From positions 2,220,245 through 2,284,244 of the forward strand of contig NZ_JAOCQF010000001.1 of assembly GCF_025380365.1 (NCBI RefSeq): a DNA stretch of 64,000 nt, given 5' to 3'. Made by a program: the position numbers and the translations under genes. Positions 1 through 8,717 of this stretch are shown piece by piece. The DNA comes from Albidovulum sediminis. Its GTDB lineage: Bacteria; Pseudomonadota; Alphaproteobacteria; Rhodobacterales; Rhodobacteraceae. The notes below the pieces were generated by a model. It worked only from the letters and a program-made list of their open reading frames with translations. It was not told the DNA's origin and ran no database searches. The first letter of the stretch is position 1. Every line of letters starts with the position of its first letter.

Positions 1-423
1 GTCCATGCGCCGGGGGCGATGGATTTCGACCTGCAGCCGACGCTCGACACGCTGGGCCGCGAACGCTGGCCGAACTACTTCCTCTGCCGCACCTTGGCCG
101 AGGCGGGCGCCCATATCGCCTTCGCCTCGGACTGGCCGGTGACGGACATCTCGGTCCTGCGCGGGATCGGCGCGGCAATGACCCGTCCAAGCTATGACGG
201 TGGCACCGACCAGCGTATCCCGCTGGCCGACGTGCTGCGCGCCTATACCGCCGGCGGCGCCTTTGCCGCGCACTGGGAAAACCTGACCGGCACGCTGAAA
301 CCCGGCATGGCAGCGGATGTCGTCGTCCTTTCGCGGGACATCGAAGCCACGCCGCACGACGAGATCGCCGCGATGACCGTGGCTCTGACGATCTGCGGCG
401 GGCGCATCACCTGGCAGGGCTGA
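1..423 (+). CDS. Amidohydrolase family protein, C-terminal part (5' end outside window)
   Basis: The reading frame is open from base 1 and stops at 421-423, so only about the last 140 residues are seen. They match the C-terminal end of YtcJ-type metal-dependent amidohydrolases (amidohydrolase family 3): the FASDWPV segment carries the late metal-binding Asp, followed by the alpha-helical stretch and the usual GTLKPGMAADVVVLS segment, which returns to the small beta-sandwich domain. The substrate cannot be told from this part. The next gene is on the opposite strand and ends 4 bases away, so this gene closes its own transcription unit. Confidence 0.85.
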   Translation, partial: VHAPGAMDFDLQPTLDTLGRERWPNYFLCRTLAEAGAHIAFASDWPVTDISVLRGIGAAMTRPSYDGGTDQRIPLADVLRAYTAGGAFAAHWENLTGTLKPGMAADVVVLSRDIEATPHDEIAAMTVALTICGGRITWQG

Positions 424-426
424 CGC

Positions 427-1197
427 CTAGAGCCCGCCCCAGAAGGCCCGCGCAGTCATCGCCGCCCCCATCGCGATGACGGCCCAGCGCAGGATCGCCT
501 GCGGTATCGCTCGCGAGCCTGCCCCGCCCAGGAACCCGCCAAGGGCGGCACCCGCGGCGACGGCGGCGGCGTGCGGCCAGGACACCGCGCCGCCGAACAC
601 GTAGATGACCGAGGCGATCAGGCTCAGCGCCCCGATCACCGCGTTCTTCAGCGCGTTGGCCTGAAGGAAGTCGCCGTACCCCACCAGGATCAGCGCCGCG
701 AGCATGATCTGGCCCAGCCCGGCGCCGAAGTAGCCGCCATAAACCGACATCAGGAACAGCCCCAGCCCCGCCAGCCACCGCCGACCGGGGCGCGGCTTCA
801 GGAACCTGAGCGCAAGCCGACGGAGCGTCGGCGCCAGCGCGAAAAGCGCGGTCGCGGACAAGAGCAGCCAGGGCACCGCCGCCTCGAAGGTCGCGGCCCC
901 CATCGCGGTCAGCAACAGGGCACCGGCAGCCCCGCCCAGCGCCCCGAGCATGAGCGGCGGCCAGAGCCCGCGCCCGATCTCTCCAAGCTCTGCCCGATAG
1001 GCGGGCAGCGCCGCGAGGTTCGAGGGGATCAGCGCCACGAAGTTGGTGGCGTTCGCGGCCAGCGGCGAGAGGCCCGACAGGATCAGGACCGGAAACGTGA
1101 AGAAGGATGCCCCCCCAGCGACCGCAGAGACAGCCCCGGCAAGGGTTCCGACAGCGAACAGGGCCAGCACCCCGCTCAGGCCGACCTCAAGGCTCAT
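427..1197 (-). CDS. TauE/SafE family membrane permease
   Basis: A 256-residue, very hydrophobic protein with about eight predicted membrane segments. It begins with the glycine-rich first helix ([17 protein letters not shown]) typical of TauE/SafE proteins and has the second-half repeat [16 protein letters not shown]. Family members are inner-membrane anion exporters, often for sulfite, sulfoacetate or other organosulfur products; the substrate here is unknown. The ATG overlaps the stop of the upstream P5CR-like gene (ATGA), so the two are translationally coupled. Length is normal for the family. Confidence 0.88.
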   Translation of the reverse strand: MSLEVGLSGVLALFAVGTLAGAVSAVAGGASFFTFPVLILSGLSPLAANATNFVALIPSNLAALPAYRAELGEIGRGLWPPLMLGALGGAAGALLLTAMGAATFEAAVPWLLLSATALFALAPTLRRLALRFLKPRPGRRWLAGLGLFLMSVYGGYFGAGLGQIMLAALILVGYGDFLQANALKNAVIGALSLIASVIYVFGGAVSWPHAAAVAAGAALGGFLGGAGSRAIPQAILRWAVIAMGAAMTARAFWGGL

Positions 1198-1991
1198 GCG
1201 CCGCCCTCGCCGAGGATCCTGGCCCTTGCAGCCGCCGCATCGAGCCCTTCGGAAATTGCCCGCGCAAGCCCGGCGGCCTCCATCGCGGCGATGCCCGCTG
1301 CCGTGGTTCCCGCGTAGTCGACCATGGCCCGCACCTGTTCGGCCGGGCTTTCGTGCGACGCGGAAAGGATCCTGCCGCTGGCAAGGAACAGTTGCCGGAT
1401 CGCCCGCTCCGCCACCTCGGGCGCGATTCCGCGGGCGGTGGCGTGGCGGATCATCGCGTCGGCGAACAGGGCAACGAAACCGGGCACCGGACCCGTCATC
1501 GCGGTGAACTGGTCGATCTGGTCCTCCTCGGCCAGTTCGTCGGTCAGCCCGCAGGCGTCGAAGATCGCCCGGACGGTGCCGCGATCCTGCGCTGTCACCC
1601 CGGAGGCGGCAACCCAGGGCGAATATGCCAGCCCGTGCTCGGCCGCGGGGCTGGACATCGCCCGCACGATCCGCGCCGACCCCGTCAACGCGGCCAGCCG
1701 CGCCAGCGAAACCCCGGCCATGACCGAGATGACAAGCCGGCCGGGGGCGGCAATCGCGATCGACGCCGCGGCGGCGGGCGGGACCGACAGGATGACCGTA
1801 TTGCAAGCCGCAACCAGCGCCTGGTTGTCGGCCCCCACGATCACGCCCCGCGGCACCTCCGCACGCCCCGACCGGCAGGAAATCCAGAGATCGCCATCCC
1901 CGACCGCCCCGACCGAGAGAAGCCTGCGCGCGATCGCACCGCCAAGCTGGCCATTGCCGCCGATGATGCCGATCCGGCCCGATATCGCCAT
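1194..1991 (-). CDS. Pyrroline-5-carboxylate reductase-like NAD(P)-binding protein
   Basis: 265 residues with an N-terminal Rossmann motif ([11 protein letters not shown], residues 8-18) and a C-terminal helical domain holding [15 protein letters not shown], the counterpart of the ProC dimer-domain signature SGSGPAYVF. ProC reduces pyrroline-5-carboxylate to proline with NAD(P)H. Several positions differ from canonical ProC (for example GNGQLG for GxGxMA), and the gene sits with a TauE permease and an ion channel rather than with proline genes, so it is probably a paralogue of other specificity. It follows the channel gene by 3 bases and overlaps the permease gene by 4, which makes a three-gene operon. 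Confidence 0.75.
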   Translation of the reverse strand: MAISGRIGIIGGNGQLGGAIARRLLSVGAVGDGDLWISCRSGRAEVPRGVIVGADNQALVAACNTVILSVPPAAAASIAIAAPGRLVISVMAGVSLARLAALTGSARIVRAMSSPAAEHGLAYSPWVAASGVTAQDRGTVRAIFDACGLTDELAEEDQIDQFTAMTGPVPGFVALFADAMIRHATARGIAPEVAERAIRQLFLASGRILSASHESPAEQVRAMVDYAGTTAAGIAAMEAAGLARAISEGLDAAAARARILGEGGA

Positions 1992-1994
1992 GGC

Positions 1995-2438
1995 CTAGTC
2001 CTTTTTCCGCTTCACTTCGATCTGGCTCAACCGGATGTGGCGCAGCACCTCGACCAGCATCGCCGTCAGCAGCCCCATGTTCAGAAGTCCGTTCGCGGCG
2101 GCCATCCCTCCGAGCAATCTCCACTGTTTCGGCAGAAGAATGTCGCCGAATCCGAGCGTCGTGAAGGCGACGAGCGAGAAATAGACGGATGTTTCGATGG
2201 TGATGAAAATCCCCAGCGCCCAAAGCGCGATGGCCCAGATCCACACCCCGGCCGTCACCATTCCCAACACCCAGACCGCCGCGACGCCCAGAACCAGCGC
2301 CAGTTTCGGCCGGTGCGGTTCGCGCACCAGCCAGTGGTGATGCCGGACAAGCAAAACCTCGAACGCCCAGAACGCCAGACCGGAGACCATGACCGAAAGA
2401 AGCATCAGCGAGGTCCCCAACGCGATCTGAACGAACAT
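1995..2438 (-). CDS. Two-TM potassium-channel-like (Ion_trans_2) protein
   Basis: About 147 residues. Four hydrophobic stretches are visible. Between the last two lies [12 protein letters not shown], a pore loop whose TLGFGD resembles the K+ selectivity filter T-x-G-Y/F-G-D. It therefore looks like a small bacterial channel subunit of the Ion_trans_2 family, without a regulatory RCK domain. I start it at the ATG at 2436-2438 because GTGAGGGTGATC before it provides a Shine-Dalgarno; a GTG 12 bases upstream is possible. First gene of the operon with the P5CR-like and TauE genes, divergent from smpB. Confidence 0.75.
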   Translation of the reverse strand: MFVQIALGTSLMLLSVMVSGLAFWAFEVLLVRHHHWLVREPHRPKLALVLGVAAVWVLGMVTAGVWIWAIALWALGIFITIETSVYFSLVAFTTLGFGDILLPKQWRLLGGMAAANGLLNMGLLTAMLVEVLRHIRLSQIEVKRKKD

Positions 2439-2651
2439 GATCACCCTCACCTTGCGTCAGCGATGGCAGAACGGTCCCCGGCATGCCCCGACGCGCGCCA
2501 TCCGTGGGCGATGTTAGCGAAGGATCGGCGCGGCGCAACGGGAAGCGGGGGGAACACCCCGCGCCTTTCGTCGCGCAGTGCTACCGACGCGCGGGCACCC
2601 GCGGCACCGCGTCTGGACTTGTTCGCGCCGCTCGCCTATCTCGGACGGATC

Positions 2652-3122
2652 ATGGCCGAGAAATCCGACCCCAACTACAAGGTAATCGCCGAAAACCGTC
2701 GCGCGCGGTTCGATTACTTCATCGAGAACGACCTCGAGGTGGGGATCGTCCTCTCCGGGTCCGAGGTCAAGGCTCTGCGCACCGGGCAGTCGAACATCGC
2801 CGACAGCTACGCCTCGGTCGAGGGGGGCGAGCTGTGGCTCATCAACAGCTACATCGCCGCCTACAAGGAGGCCGGCGTCTTCGGCCATGAGGAACGCCGC
2901 CGCCGCAAGCTGCTGGTGTCGAAGCGAGAGCTTTCGCGGCTCTGGCAGGCCGTCGGGCGCGAGGGGATGACGCTTGTGCCCCTGGTGATGTATTTCAACC
3001 ACAAGGGCCGCGTGAAGCTGAAGATCGGCGTCGCCAAGGGCAAGAAGGTTGCCGACAAGCGCGCGACCGAGGCCAAGCGCGACTGGAACCGGCAGAAGCA
3101 GCGCCTGCTCAAGCAGGGATGA
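2652..3122 (+). CDS. smpB: SsrA-binding protein SmpB
   Basis: 156 residues, the usual SmpB length. SmpB binds tmRNA and brings it to stalled ribosomes for trans-translation. The oligonucleotide-binding barrel is recognisable: [20 protein letters not shown] near the start, [11 protein letters not shown] and [10 protein letters not shown], then the basic lysine/arginine-rich C-terminal tail (residues about 128-156) that enters the decoding centre. The ATG at 2652 agrees with the family N-terminus; upstream codons in the same frame have no homology. A short hairpin (GCGGGG/CCCCGC at 2545-2562) lies in the 5' region, with unknown role. The tmRNA gene itself is not in the window. Confidence 0.97.
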   Translation: MAEKSDPNYKVIAENRRARFDYFIENDLEVGIVLSGSEVKALRTGQSNIADSYASVEGGELWLINSYIAAYKEAGVFGHEERRRRKLLVSKRELSRLWQAVGREGMTLVPLVMYFNHKGRVKLKIGVAKGKKVADKRATEAKRDWNRQKQRLLKQG

Positions 3123-3129
3123 GCAGTGC

Positions 3130-4557
3130 TCACCCCGCCGCGGGGCGGGGGACCAGCGGCGGCTCCACCCCGTCGGGAATCGGGCAGACGTAGGGTTCCC
3201 GCGCCAGGCGTTCGCGATGCTCGGCCTGCGCCGCCTTCAGCAGGGCCCCGTCCGTGAACAGCTTTTCCGCGCAGGCCGCCATGGCCTTGCCAGCATGGAC
3301 CATTCCCTTGTGCGCCGCCGGCGCCTTTCCCTGCGCGGTGATCTGCCAGCTGTGGGCGGGCGTGCCGATGGCATGGGTCGCGACCAGCACCTGCACGAGC
3401 GGCACCGCCCAGCTGACATCGGCCACGTCGGTCGAGCCAACCATGACCTCGCCCTGAGGATAGAGCCCGACCACGTAATCACACAGGGATTCGCCTGCGC
3501 GCGGCGCCATGCCGACACATCGATAGGGCTGCTGAATGTCGGCCTCGCCCAGCGTCGCCTGGATGCGGCTGGCGTAGCCCCTGTCACCGGCGTCGAAGGG
3601 AACGCCGCCAAGCTCGTCGAGCGCGGCCTGCATGGTCCGCTCCATCACCGTGTTGCCCAGCATGTTTGAGACCGCCGAAAAGACGCGCATGTCAACCTGC
3701 GTGCCGGTCATCAGCGCCGCCCCGCGTGCGACGTCCTTCACCCGTTCCACGATGGCGAGCATGTCGGAAAGCCGGAGCGCACGGATGGAATAGCGCACCT
3801 TCGCCCGCGCCTGCACCACGTTGGGCGCCGTGCCGCCCGCCTCCAGATAGGCGTAGTGGATGCGCGCGTCCTGCGGAACATGTTCGCGCAGGTAGTTCAC
3901 CCCGACCGACATCAGTTCGACCGCATCGAGCGCCGACCGGCCGAGGTGCGGCGCGGCGGCGGCATGGGCGGCCCGGCCGGAAAAGGTGAAGTCCATGCGC
4001 GTGTTCGCAAGGCTCCGCGCGTCGTCCACGCGCGTCATGCAGTCGGGGTGCCAGGTGATCGCGGCATCGACATCGGCGAAGGCGCCATCACGCACCATGA
4101 AGGTCTTGGCGGCTCCACCCTCCTCGGCCGGGCAGCCGTAGTAGCGCACCCGTCCGGGCGTTCCCGTCTCGGCCAGCCAGTCCTTGAGCGCGGCCGCCGC
4201 AAGAAGGGCCGCCGAACCGAGAAGATTGTGGCCGCAGCCATGACCGTTTCCGCCCGGCTCCAGTTCCTCGGGGTAGTCCACCCCCGCCACCTGGCTGAGC
4301 CCCGGAAGCGCGTCGTACTCGCCCAGGATCGCGATGACGGGGCCGCCCTCGCCCGCCTCTCCCATCACGGCGGTGGGAATGCCGGCCACGGATTCCGTCA
4401 CGCGAAACCCCTTGTCGCGCAGCATCGCCGTGTGTTCGGCGCAGGACCGGTATTCGTTGTAAAGCGTCTCGGGCATCGCCCAGACCCGGTCTGAAAGGCC
4501 GATCAGGTCGGGCGCGTGGGCGTCGACCACGCTCCAGATCGTCGCTTCGTTTCGCAT
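3130..4557 (-). CDS. M20 family amidohydrolase (AbgB-like peptidase)
   Basis: 475 residues of a zinc-dependent M20D amidohydrolase resembling the AbgB subunit of p-aminobenzoyl-glutamate hydrolase. Visible are GEYDALPGLSQ, the metal-binding GNGHGCGHNLLG, the acidic pair CPAEEGGAAK, the TWHPD segment, the dimerisation-domain start (FSGRAAHAAAAPHLGRSALDAVELM) split over the usual places, and the late GTPAHSWQ histidine. The start is the ATG at 4555-4557 with GGAGGTCAGG in front. No AbgA partner is adjacent, so the substrate (an N-acyl amino acid or similar) is open. It converges on smpB with 7 bases between stops. Confidence 0.9.
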   Translation of the reverse strand: MRNEATIWSVVDAHAPDLIGLSDRVWAMPETLYNEYRSCAEHTAMLRDKGFRVTESVAGIPTAVMGEAGEGGPVIAILGEYDALPGLSQVAGVDYPEELEPGGNGHGCGHNLLGSAALLAAAALKDWLAETGTPGRVRYYGCPAEEGGAAKTFMVRDGAFADVDAAITWHPDCMTRVDDARSLANTRMDFTFSGRAAHAAAAPHLGRSALDAVELMSVGVNYLREHVPQDARIHYAYLEAGGTAPNVVQARAKVRYSIRALRLSDMLAIVERVKDVARGAALMTGTQVDMRVFSAVSNMLGNTVMERTMQAALDELGGVPFDAGDRGYASRIQATLGEADIQQPYRCVGMAPRAGESLCDYVVGLYPQGEVMVGSTDVADVSWAVPLVQVLVATHAIGTPAHSWQITAQGKAPAAHKGMVHAGKAMAACAEKLFTDGALLKAAQAEHRERLAREPYVCPIPDGVEPPLVPRPAAG

Positions 4558-4690
4558 CCTGACCTCCGCTGTCCGCGCGCCCATGAATGACGCGCGGCCG
4601 CGCCGGGTGCAAGCGGCTGATCGGAACTGGCCTTGCGCGGTCTCCACACGGCGCGTATCTCGGGGAAGACAGGATCAAGGGGGACCCGAG

Positions 4691-5539
4691 GTGCAGAACG
4701 ATCCGAAGACGCTCGTTTCGACCGAATGGCTTGAGGCGCATCTGAAGGACCCCGACCTGAGGATCCTCGATGCCTCGTGGTACATGCCCGACTCCGGGCG
4801 GGACGCGAAGGCCGAATACGCAGCCGCCCACATTCCCGGTGCGCGGTTCTTCGACATCGACGAGATCTCAGATCAACGGTCGTCGCTTCCGCACATGGCG
4901 CCGACGCCCGAGAAGTTCATCAGCCGGATGCGGGCGATGGGCGTGGGTGACGGGCACCAGGTTGTCGTCTATGATGGCGCGGGCCTCCTGTCCGCGGCGC
5001 GCGTCTGGTGGACCTTCCGCCTGATGGGCAAGACCGACGTGGCGGTTCTGGACGGCGGCTTTCCAAAGTGGCAGGCCGAGGGGCGCCCGGTCGAGGACAT
5101 GGCGCCCATCCTGCGCGATCGCCACATCACCGTCAGCCGCCAGGCGCATCTGGTCCGGGACGTGACGCAGGTGGCCGCCGCGGCGAAGCTCGGCGATCAC
5201 GAGATCATCGACGCCCGATCGGCCGAACGCTTCCGCGGCGAGGCGGCGGAACCGCGCCCCGGGCTGCGGGCAGGCCATATTCCGGGCTCGAAGAACCTGC
5301 CCTTCGGCCGGCTTCTCAATGCCGACAAGACGATGAAGGACCCGGCCGAACTGCGTCTGGCGTTCGAGGAGGCCGGCGTGGACCTCGGAAAGCCCGCGAT
5401 CACCACCTGCGGCTCCGGCGTGACCGCGGCGATCCTGAGCCTGGCACTGGAGCGCCTCGGCAAGAGCGATCACTCGCTCTACGACGGGTCCTGGGCCGAA
5501 TGGGGCATGTACGGAGACCTCAAGGTCGCCAAGGGGTAG
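4691..5539 (+). CDS. sseA: 3-mercaptopyruvate sulfurtransferase (tandem rhodanese)
   Basis: 282 residues with two rhodanese domains: an inactive N-terminal one (residues about 8-135, with DARFFDID-type and DGGFPKW features) and a catalytic C-terminal one (about 155-275). The active-site loop is CGSGVTA at C240; this form, rather than the CRxGxR loop of thiosulfate sulfurtransferase, is typical of mercaptopyruvate sulfurtransferase, which moves sulfur from 3-mercaptopyruvate to thiols or cyanide. The start is a GTG at 4691 with AAGGGGGA eight bases upstream. It is followed after 10 bases by the aminotransferase gene, which fits joint use: transamination of cysteine gives mercaptopyruvate. Confidence 0.93.
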   Translation: MQNDPKTLVSTEWLEAHLKDPDLRILDASWYMPDSGRDAKAEYAAAHIPGARFFDIDEISDQRSSLPHMAPTPEKFISRMRAMGVGDGHQVVVYDGAGLLSAARVWWTFRLMGKTDVAVLDGGFPKWQAEGRPVEDMAPILRDRHITVSRQAHLVRDVTQVAAAAKLGDHEIIDARSAERFRGEAAEPRPGLRAGHIPGSKNLPFGRLLNADKTMKDPAELRLAFEEAGVDLGKPAITTCGSGVTAAILSLALERLGKSDHSLYDGSWAEWGMYGDLKVAKG

Positions 5540-5549
5540 GAGCCTTCGG

Positions 5550-6731
5550 ATGTTCGGCAACCTCAAGGCCCAGCCCGCGGACAAGATCCTTCAGCTTATC
5601 GGTCAGTTCCGGGCAGACCCGCGCAGCGACAAGATCGACCTTGGCGTCGGCGTCTACAAGGACGCAACCGGCCTGACCCCGGTCATGCGCGCGGTGAAGG
5701 CCGCCGAAAGGCGGCTGTGGGAGACCGAGACCACCAAGACCTATACCGGCCTCGCGGGGGAGCCGGAGTTCAACGCCGCGATCGCCGCGCTTGTCCTTGG
5801 CGGCACGATCACGCCGGACCGGGTGTCATCGGTCGCGACCCCGGGCGGCACCGGCGCCTGCCGTCAGGCGTTCGAGCTGATCCGCCTCGCCTCGCCCCAT
5901 GCGACGGTCTGGGTCTCCGATCCGACCTGGCCCAACCACCTGTCGATCCTGAACTATCTTGGCATGAACGTGCGGACCTACCGCTATTTCGACGCCGAGA
6001 CGCGCGGCGTCGATTTCGCCGCGATGATGGCGGACCTGTCTCTGATCCGTTCGGGCGACGTGGTGCTTCTGCATGGCTGCTGTCACAACCCGACCGGCGC
6101 AAACCTGACGCTGCCGGAATGGCAGGCCGTGGCGGACCTTCTGGAACGGACCGGCGCGGTCCCCCTGATCGACCTGGCCTACCAGGGATTCGGTGACGGG
6201 CTGGAGGCCGACGCGGCCGGACTGCGGCTGATCGCCGGGCGGCTGCCCGAGGTTCTGATCGCGGCGTCCTGCTCGAAGAACTTCGGCATCTACCGCGAGC
6301 GCACGGGCGCACTGATCGGGCTTTCCGAACCGGCACGGCGAGAGGTGACGCAGGGCACGCTCGCCTTCCTCAACCGCCAGAACTTCTCCTTCCCGCCCGA
6401 CCATGGGGCGCGGCTGGTGACGATGATCCTGAACGACGACGCCCTGCGCGCTGACTGGCAGGCGGAGCTGGAAGAGGTGCGCCAGGGCATGCTGTCGCTG
6501 CGCGAACATCTCGCGCGCGAACTGCGCGACCTGTCCGGATCGGACCGCTTCGGCTTCATCGCCCAGCACCGCGGCATGTTCTCCCGCCTTGGCGCCAGCG
6601 CCGAACAGGTGGAGCGGCTGAAGGCCGAACACGGGATTTACATGGTCGGCGATTCGCGGATGAACATCGCCGGGCTGAACGCCACGACGGTGCCGATACT
6701 CGCGCGCGCGATCCTCGCCGTCGGCATCTGA
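5550..6731 (+). CDS. tyrB: Aromatic/aspartate aminotransferase (class I, PLP)
   Basis: 393 residues of the fold-type I aspartate/aromatic aminotransferase subgroup Ia. Visible are the N-terminal KIDLGVGVYKD, the PGGTGACRQAFELIR segment, the NPTGANLT motif, the DLAYQGFGDGLEAD loop with the PLP-ring Asp/Tyr, the Schiff-base lysine in SCSKNFGIYRERTG (K243) and the substrate-binding Arg near RMNIAG. Such enzymes interconvert Asp/Glu or aromatic amino acids with their 2-oxoacids and can transaminate cysteine to mercaptopyruvate. That gives a direct link to the upstream sulfurtransferase, 10 bases away in the same operon. The choice between TyrB and AspC specificity cannot be settled by eye. Confidence 0.9.
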   Translation: MFGNLKAQPADKILQLIGQFRADPRSDKIDLGVGVYKDATGLTPVMRAVKAAERRLWETETTKTYTGLAGEPEFNAAIAALVLGGTITPDRVSSVATPGGTGACRQAFELIRLASPHATVWVSDPTWPNHLSILNYLGMNVRTYRYFDAETRGVDFAAMMADLSLIRSGDVVLLHGCCHNPTGANLTLPEWQAVADLLERTGAVPLIDLAYQGFGDGLEADAAGLRLIAGRLPEVLIAASCSKNFGIYRERTGALIGLSEPARREVTQGTLAFLNRQNFSFPPDHGARLVTMILNDDALRADWQAELEEVRQGMLSLREHLARELRDLSGSDRFGFIAQHRGMFSRLGASAEQVERLKAEHGIYMVGDSRMNIAGLNATTVPILARAILAVGI

Positions 6732-6736
6732 CGCGA

Positions 6737-6783
6737 ACGGCGGGGCCGGGGCCCCGCCGTCGTGACGCTTCCCTCTCGGGAAG
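6737..6783. terminator. Hairpins between convergent tyrB-like and amtB genes
   Basis: A perfect 10-bp stem (ACGGCGGGGC / GCCCCGCCGT, loop CGGG, 6737-6760) lies 6 bases after the aminotransferase stop. A second small hairpin (CTTCCC-TCTC-GGGAAG, 6768-6783) lies directly behind the amtB stop. Neither has a long T-tract, but the position between two convergent genes and the stem strength suggest a bidirectional transcription stop. Confidence 0.6.
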
Positions 6784-6785
6784 GA

Positions 6786-8099
6786 TCAGGAGTGATAGGC
6801 GCTTTCGCCGTGCGCCGTCAGGTCGAGCCCGCGGCGTTCGTCCTCGGCCGCGACCCTCAGGCCGATGGTCTTGCTGATGATCAGATAGAGCACGGCCGAC
6901 ACGACGGCACACCAGACCACGGTAATGGCGACGGCCTGTATCTGAATCCACGTCTGCGCTGCGATCGAGTAGTCATCGCCCTTGATCCCGCCAAGGCTGG
7001 ACGCGGAGAAGATGCCGGTCCCGATGGCGCCGATGATCCCTCCGACGCCGTGGATGCCGAACACGTCAAGGCTGTCGTCGTAGCCGAACTTGTTCTTCAC
7101 CACCGCGACGAAGAAGTAGCAGGCCGACGATGCGAGGGCGCCCAGCAGGATGGCGCCGACCGGTCCGACCGTTCCCGCCGCTGGGGTAACGGCAACAAGC
7201 CCCGCGATCATGCCCGACGCCGCGCCCAGCATCGAGGCCTTGCCGCGCAGCACCGCCTCCAGTGCCGCCCAGGCGAGGATCGCGCCCGCCGTCGCGGTGA
7301 AGGTGTTGATCATGGCCAGCGCCGCTCCGCCATTCGCCTCGAGGTTGGAGCCGACGTTGAAGCCGAACCAGCCGACCCACAGGATGCCCGCACCGACCAG
7401 CGTCAGCGTCATCGAGTGGGGCGCCATCATGTCCTTGCCAAGCCCGATGCGGGGGCCGACGAAGATCGCGCCGATCAGCGCCGCGATACCGGCGTTGATG
7501 TGCACGACGGTGCCGCCCGCGAAGTCAAGCGCGCCCATGTTGAAGATCAGCCCCGAGGCATCCCAGACCATGTGCGCGACCGGGAAGTAGACCAGGGTTA
7601 CCCAGAGCGCTGAAAACAGCATCACCGCGCTGAACTTGATGCGCTCTGCAAAGGCGCCGACGATCAGCGCGGGCGTGATCGCGGCAAAGGTCATCTGGAA
7701 GGCGATGAAGACATATTCGGGGATGACGACGCCTGCGGTGAACGTGGCCGACATGCTTTCGGGCGTCACGCCGGCAAGGAAGAGCTTGCCAAGGCCGCCC
7801 CAGTAGGCGCCGGTGCCGCCCCCGAAGGCGACCGAATAGCCGTAGACGACCCAGATCACCATCACCATCGCGGCGATCATGGTGCACTGCATCAGCACCG
7901 ACAGCATGTTCTTGGCGCGCACGAGGCCGCCGTAGAACAGGGCCAGCCCCGGCACGATCATGAAAAGGACGAGGACAGTCGAGATCAGCATCCAGGCGAC
8001 GTCGCCCTTCTCCATCACGGGCTCGGCTTCCTGCGCCAGGGCAGGATGCGCGGCCAGAAGGGCGGCCGCCAGCCCTGAGTATTTCGCGAGTTTCATCAT
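6786..8099 (-). CDS. amtB: Ammonium transporter AmtB
   Basis: 437 residues. A cleavable signal peptide (to about ALAQ, residue 23) is followed by about eleven membrane helices, as in Gram-negative Amt proteins. Family signatures are clear: WMLISTVLVLFM, PGLALFYGGLVR, the aromatic gate and pore segments, DFAGGTVVHINAGIAAL with the first pore His, and DVFGIHGVGGIIGAIGTG with the second. It conducts ammonium/ammonia into the cell. The gene follows glnK by 28 bases on the same strand, so the PII-like partner that blocks the channel is co-expressed. Start: two consecutive ATGs at 8094-8099; the first is taken. Confidence 0.97.
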   Translation of the reverse strand: MMKLAKYSGLAAALLAAHPALAQEAEPVMEKGDVAWMLISTVLVLFMIVPGLALFYGGLVRAKNMLSVLMQCTMIAAMVMVIWVVYGYSVAFGGGTGAYWGGLGKLFLAGVTPESMSATFTAGVVIPEYVFIAFQMTFAAITPALIVGAFAERIKFSAVMLFSALWVTLVYFPVAHMVWDASGLIFNMGALDFAGGTVVHINAGIAALIGAIFVGPRIGLGKDMMAPHSMTLTLVGAGILWVGWFGFNVGSNLEANGGAALAMINTFTATAGAILAWAALEAVLRGKASMLGAASGMIAGLVAVTPAAGTVGPVGAILLGALASSACYFFVAVVKNKFGYDDSLDVFGIHGVGGIIGAIGTGIFSASSLGGIKGDDYSIAAQTWIQIQAVAITVVWCAVVSAVLYLIISKTIGLRVAAEDERRGLDLTAHGESAYHS

Positions 8100-8127
8100 G
8101 GTTTTCCGCTTTCGTGAAGGTTGGGGC

Positions 8128-8466
8128 CTAAAGCGCGTCTTCGCCGGTTTCGCCGGTGCGCACGCGCTGGACAGCCTGCAGGTCGAGGACGAAGATCTTG
8201 CCGTCGCCGATCTTGTCGGTGCGCGCGGTCTTCGCGATCGTCTCGACCACCTCGTCGGCGATGGCGTCGGAGACAGCGATCTCGAGCTTCATCTTAGGAA
8301 CGAAGTTCACCGCATACTCGGCGCCGCGGTAGATTTCGGTGTGCCCGGACTGACTGCCGAAGCCCTTGATCTCGGTCACCATCATCCCGCGCACGCCGAT
8401 CGCGGTCAGTGCCTCGCGGACCTCTTCGAGTTTGTACGGCTTGATCGCCGCGATGATCAGTTTCAC
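8128..8466 (-). CDS. glnK: PII-type nitrogen regulator GlnK
   Basis: 112 residues, the exact length of PII proteins. The start is GTG at 8464-8466 with a strong AAGGAGG seven bases ahead; the longer open frame upstream has no homology. MKLIIAAIKPYKLEEVREAL opens the ferredoxin-like fold, and the T-loop carries Tyr51 (RGAEYAVNF), the uridylylation site. The B-loop (TARTDKIGDGKIFV) and C-terminal GETGEDAL are canonical. It senses ATP/ADP and 2-oxoglutarate, and binds AmtB to close it under ammonium excess. Coupled to amtB; upstream dyads (8599-8643) suggest nitrogen control. Confidence 0.97.
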   Translation of the reverse strand: MKLIIAAIKPYKLEEVREALTAIGVRGMMVTEIKGFGSQSGHTEIYRGAEYAVNFVPKMKLEIAVSDAIADEVVETIAKTARTDKIGDGKIFVLDLQAVQRVRTGETGEDAL

Positions 8467-8598
8467 GTCTCCCTCCTTGCCTGGGATAGGGCCCCGCGGG
8501 GGGCCGACGCCCTGATCGGAGATGCTGCGGCGCAGCAATTCAAGAAATGTCGGGGTGTGCCCCGGCACGAATTCACGGAAAGACACAAAGCATTGGCG

Positions 8599-8643
8599 TT
8601 TTTTGCGCCTAATGCCTATTTTTTGCGCAGGCAAAAAATTGCC
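8599..8643. promoter_or_regulatory. Repeated TTTTTTGCGC boxes upstream of glnK (candidate NtrC sites)
   Basis: TTTTTTGCGC occurs twice (8599-8608 and 8619-8628), exactly 20 bp apart, about two helical turns. The second copy forms an inverted repeat with the following GCAAAAAA (8619-8638: TTTTTTGC-GCAG-GCAAAAAA), and GGCAA-N4-TTGCC (8630-8643) adds a further dyad. The array lies 133-177 bp before glnK, a suitable distance for enhancer-type NtrC sites, and about 75-120 bp before the divergent penicillin-binding-protein gene. NtrC binding is inferred from position and tandem phased dyads, not shown. Confidence 0.4.
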
Positions 8644-8717
8644 GAAGGCTACCCGGCTCTCCACATTCTGCGTGGCTGCGTCTATGTTCGGCGCAAATCG
8701 GGCAGGCATCGGAACGG

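Noticed and set aside
1198-2538. Continuous minus-strand frame that would fuse an Arg-rich protein to the TauE permease
   Set aside because: The upstream part is the wrong frame of the P5CR-like and ion-channel genes; the permease has its own ATG in an ATGA overlap.
8551-8564. Hairpin CGGGG-TGTG-CCCCG upstream of glnK as a terminator or riboswitch
   Set aside because: Too short, no T-run and no conserved riboswitch elements; probably chance in G+C-rich DNA.
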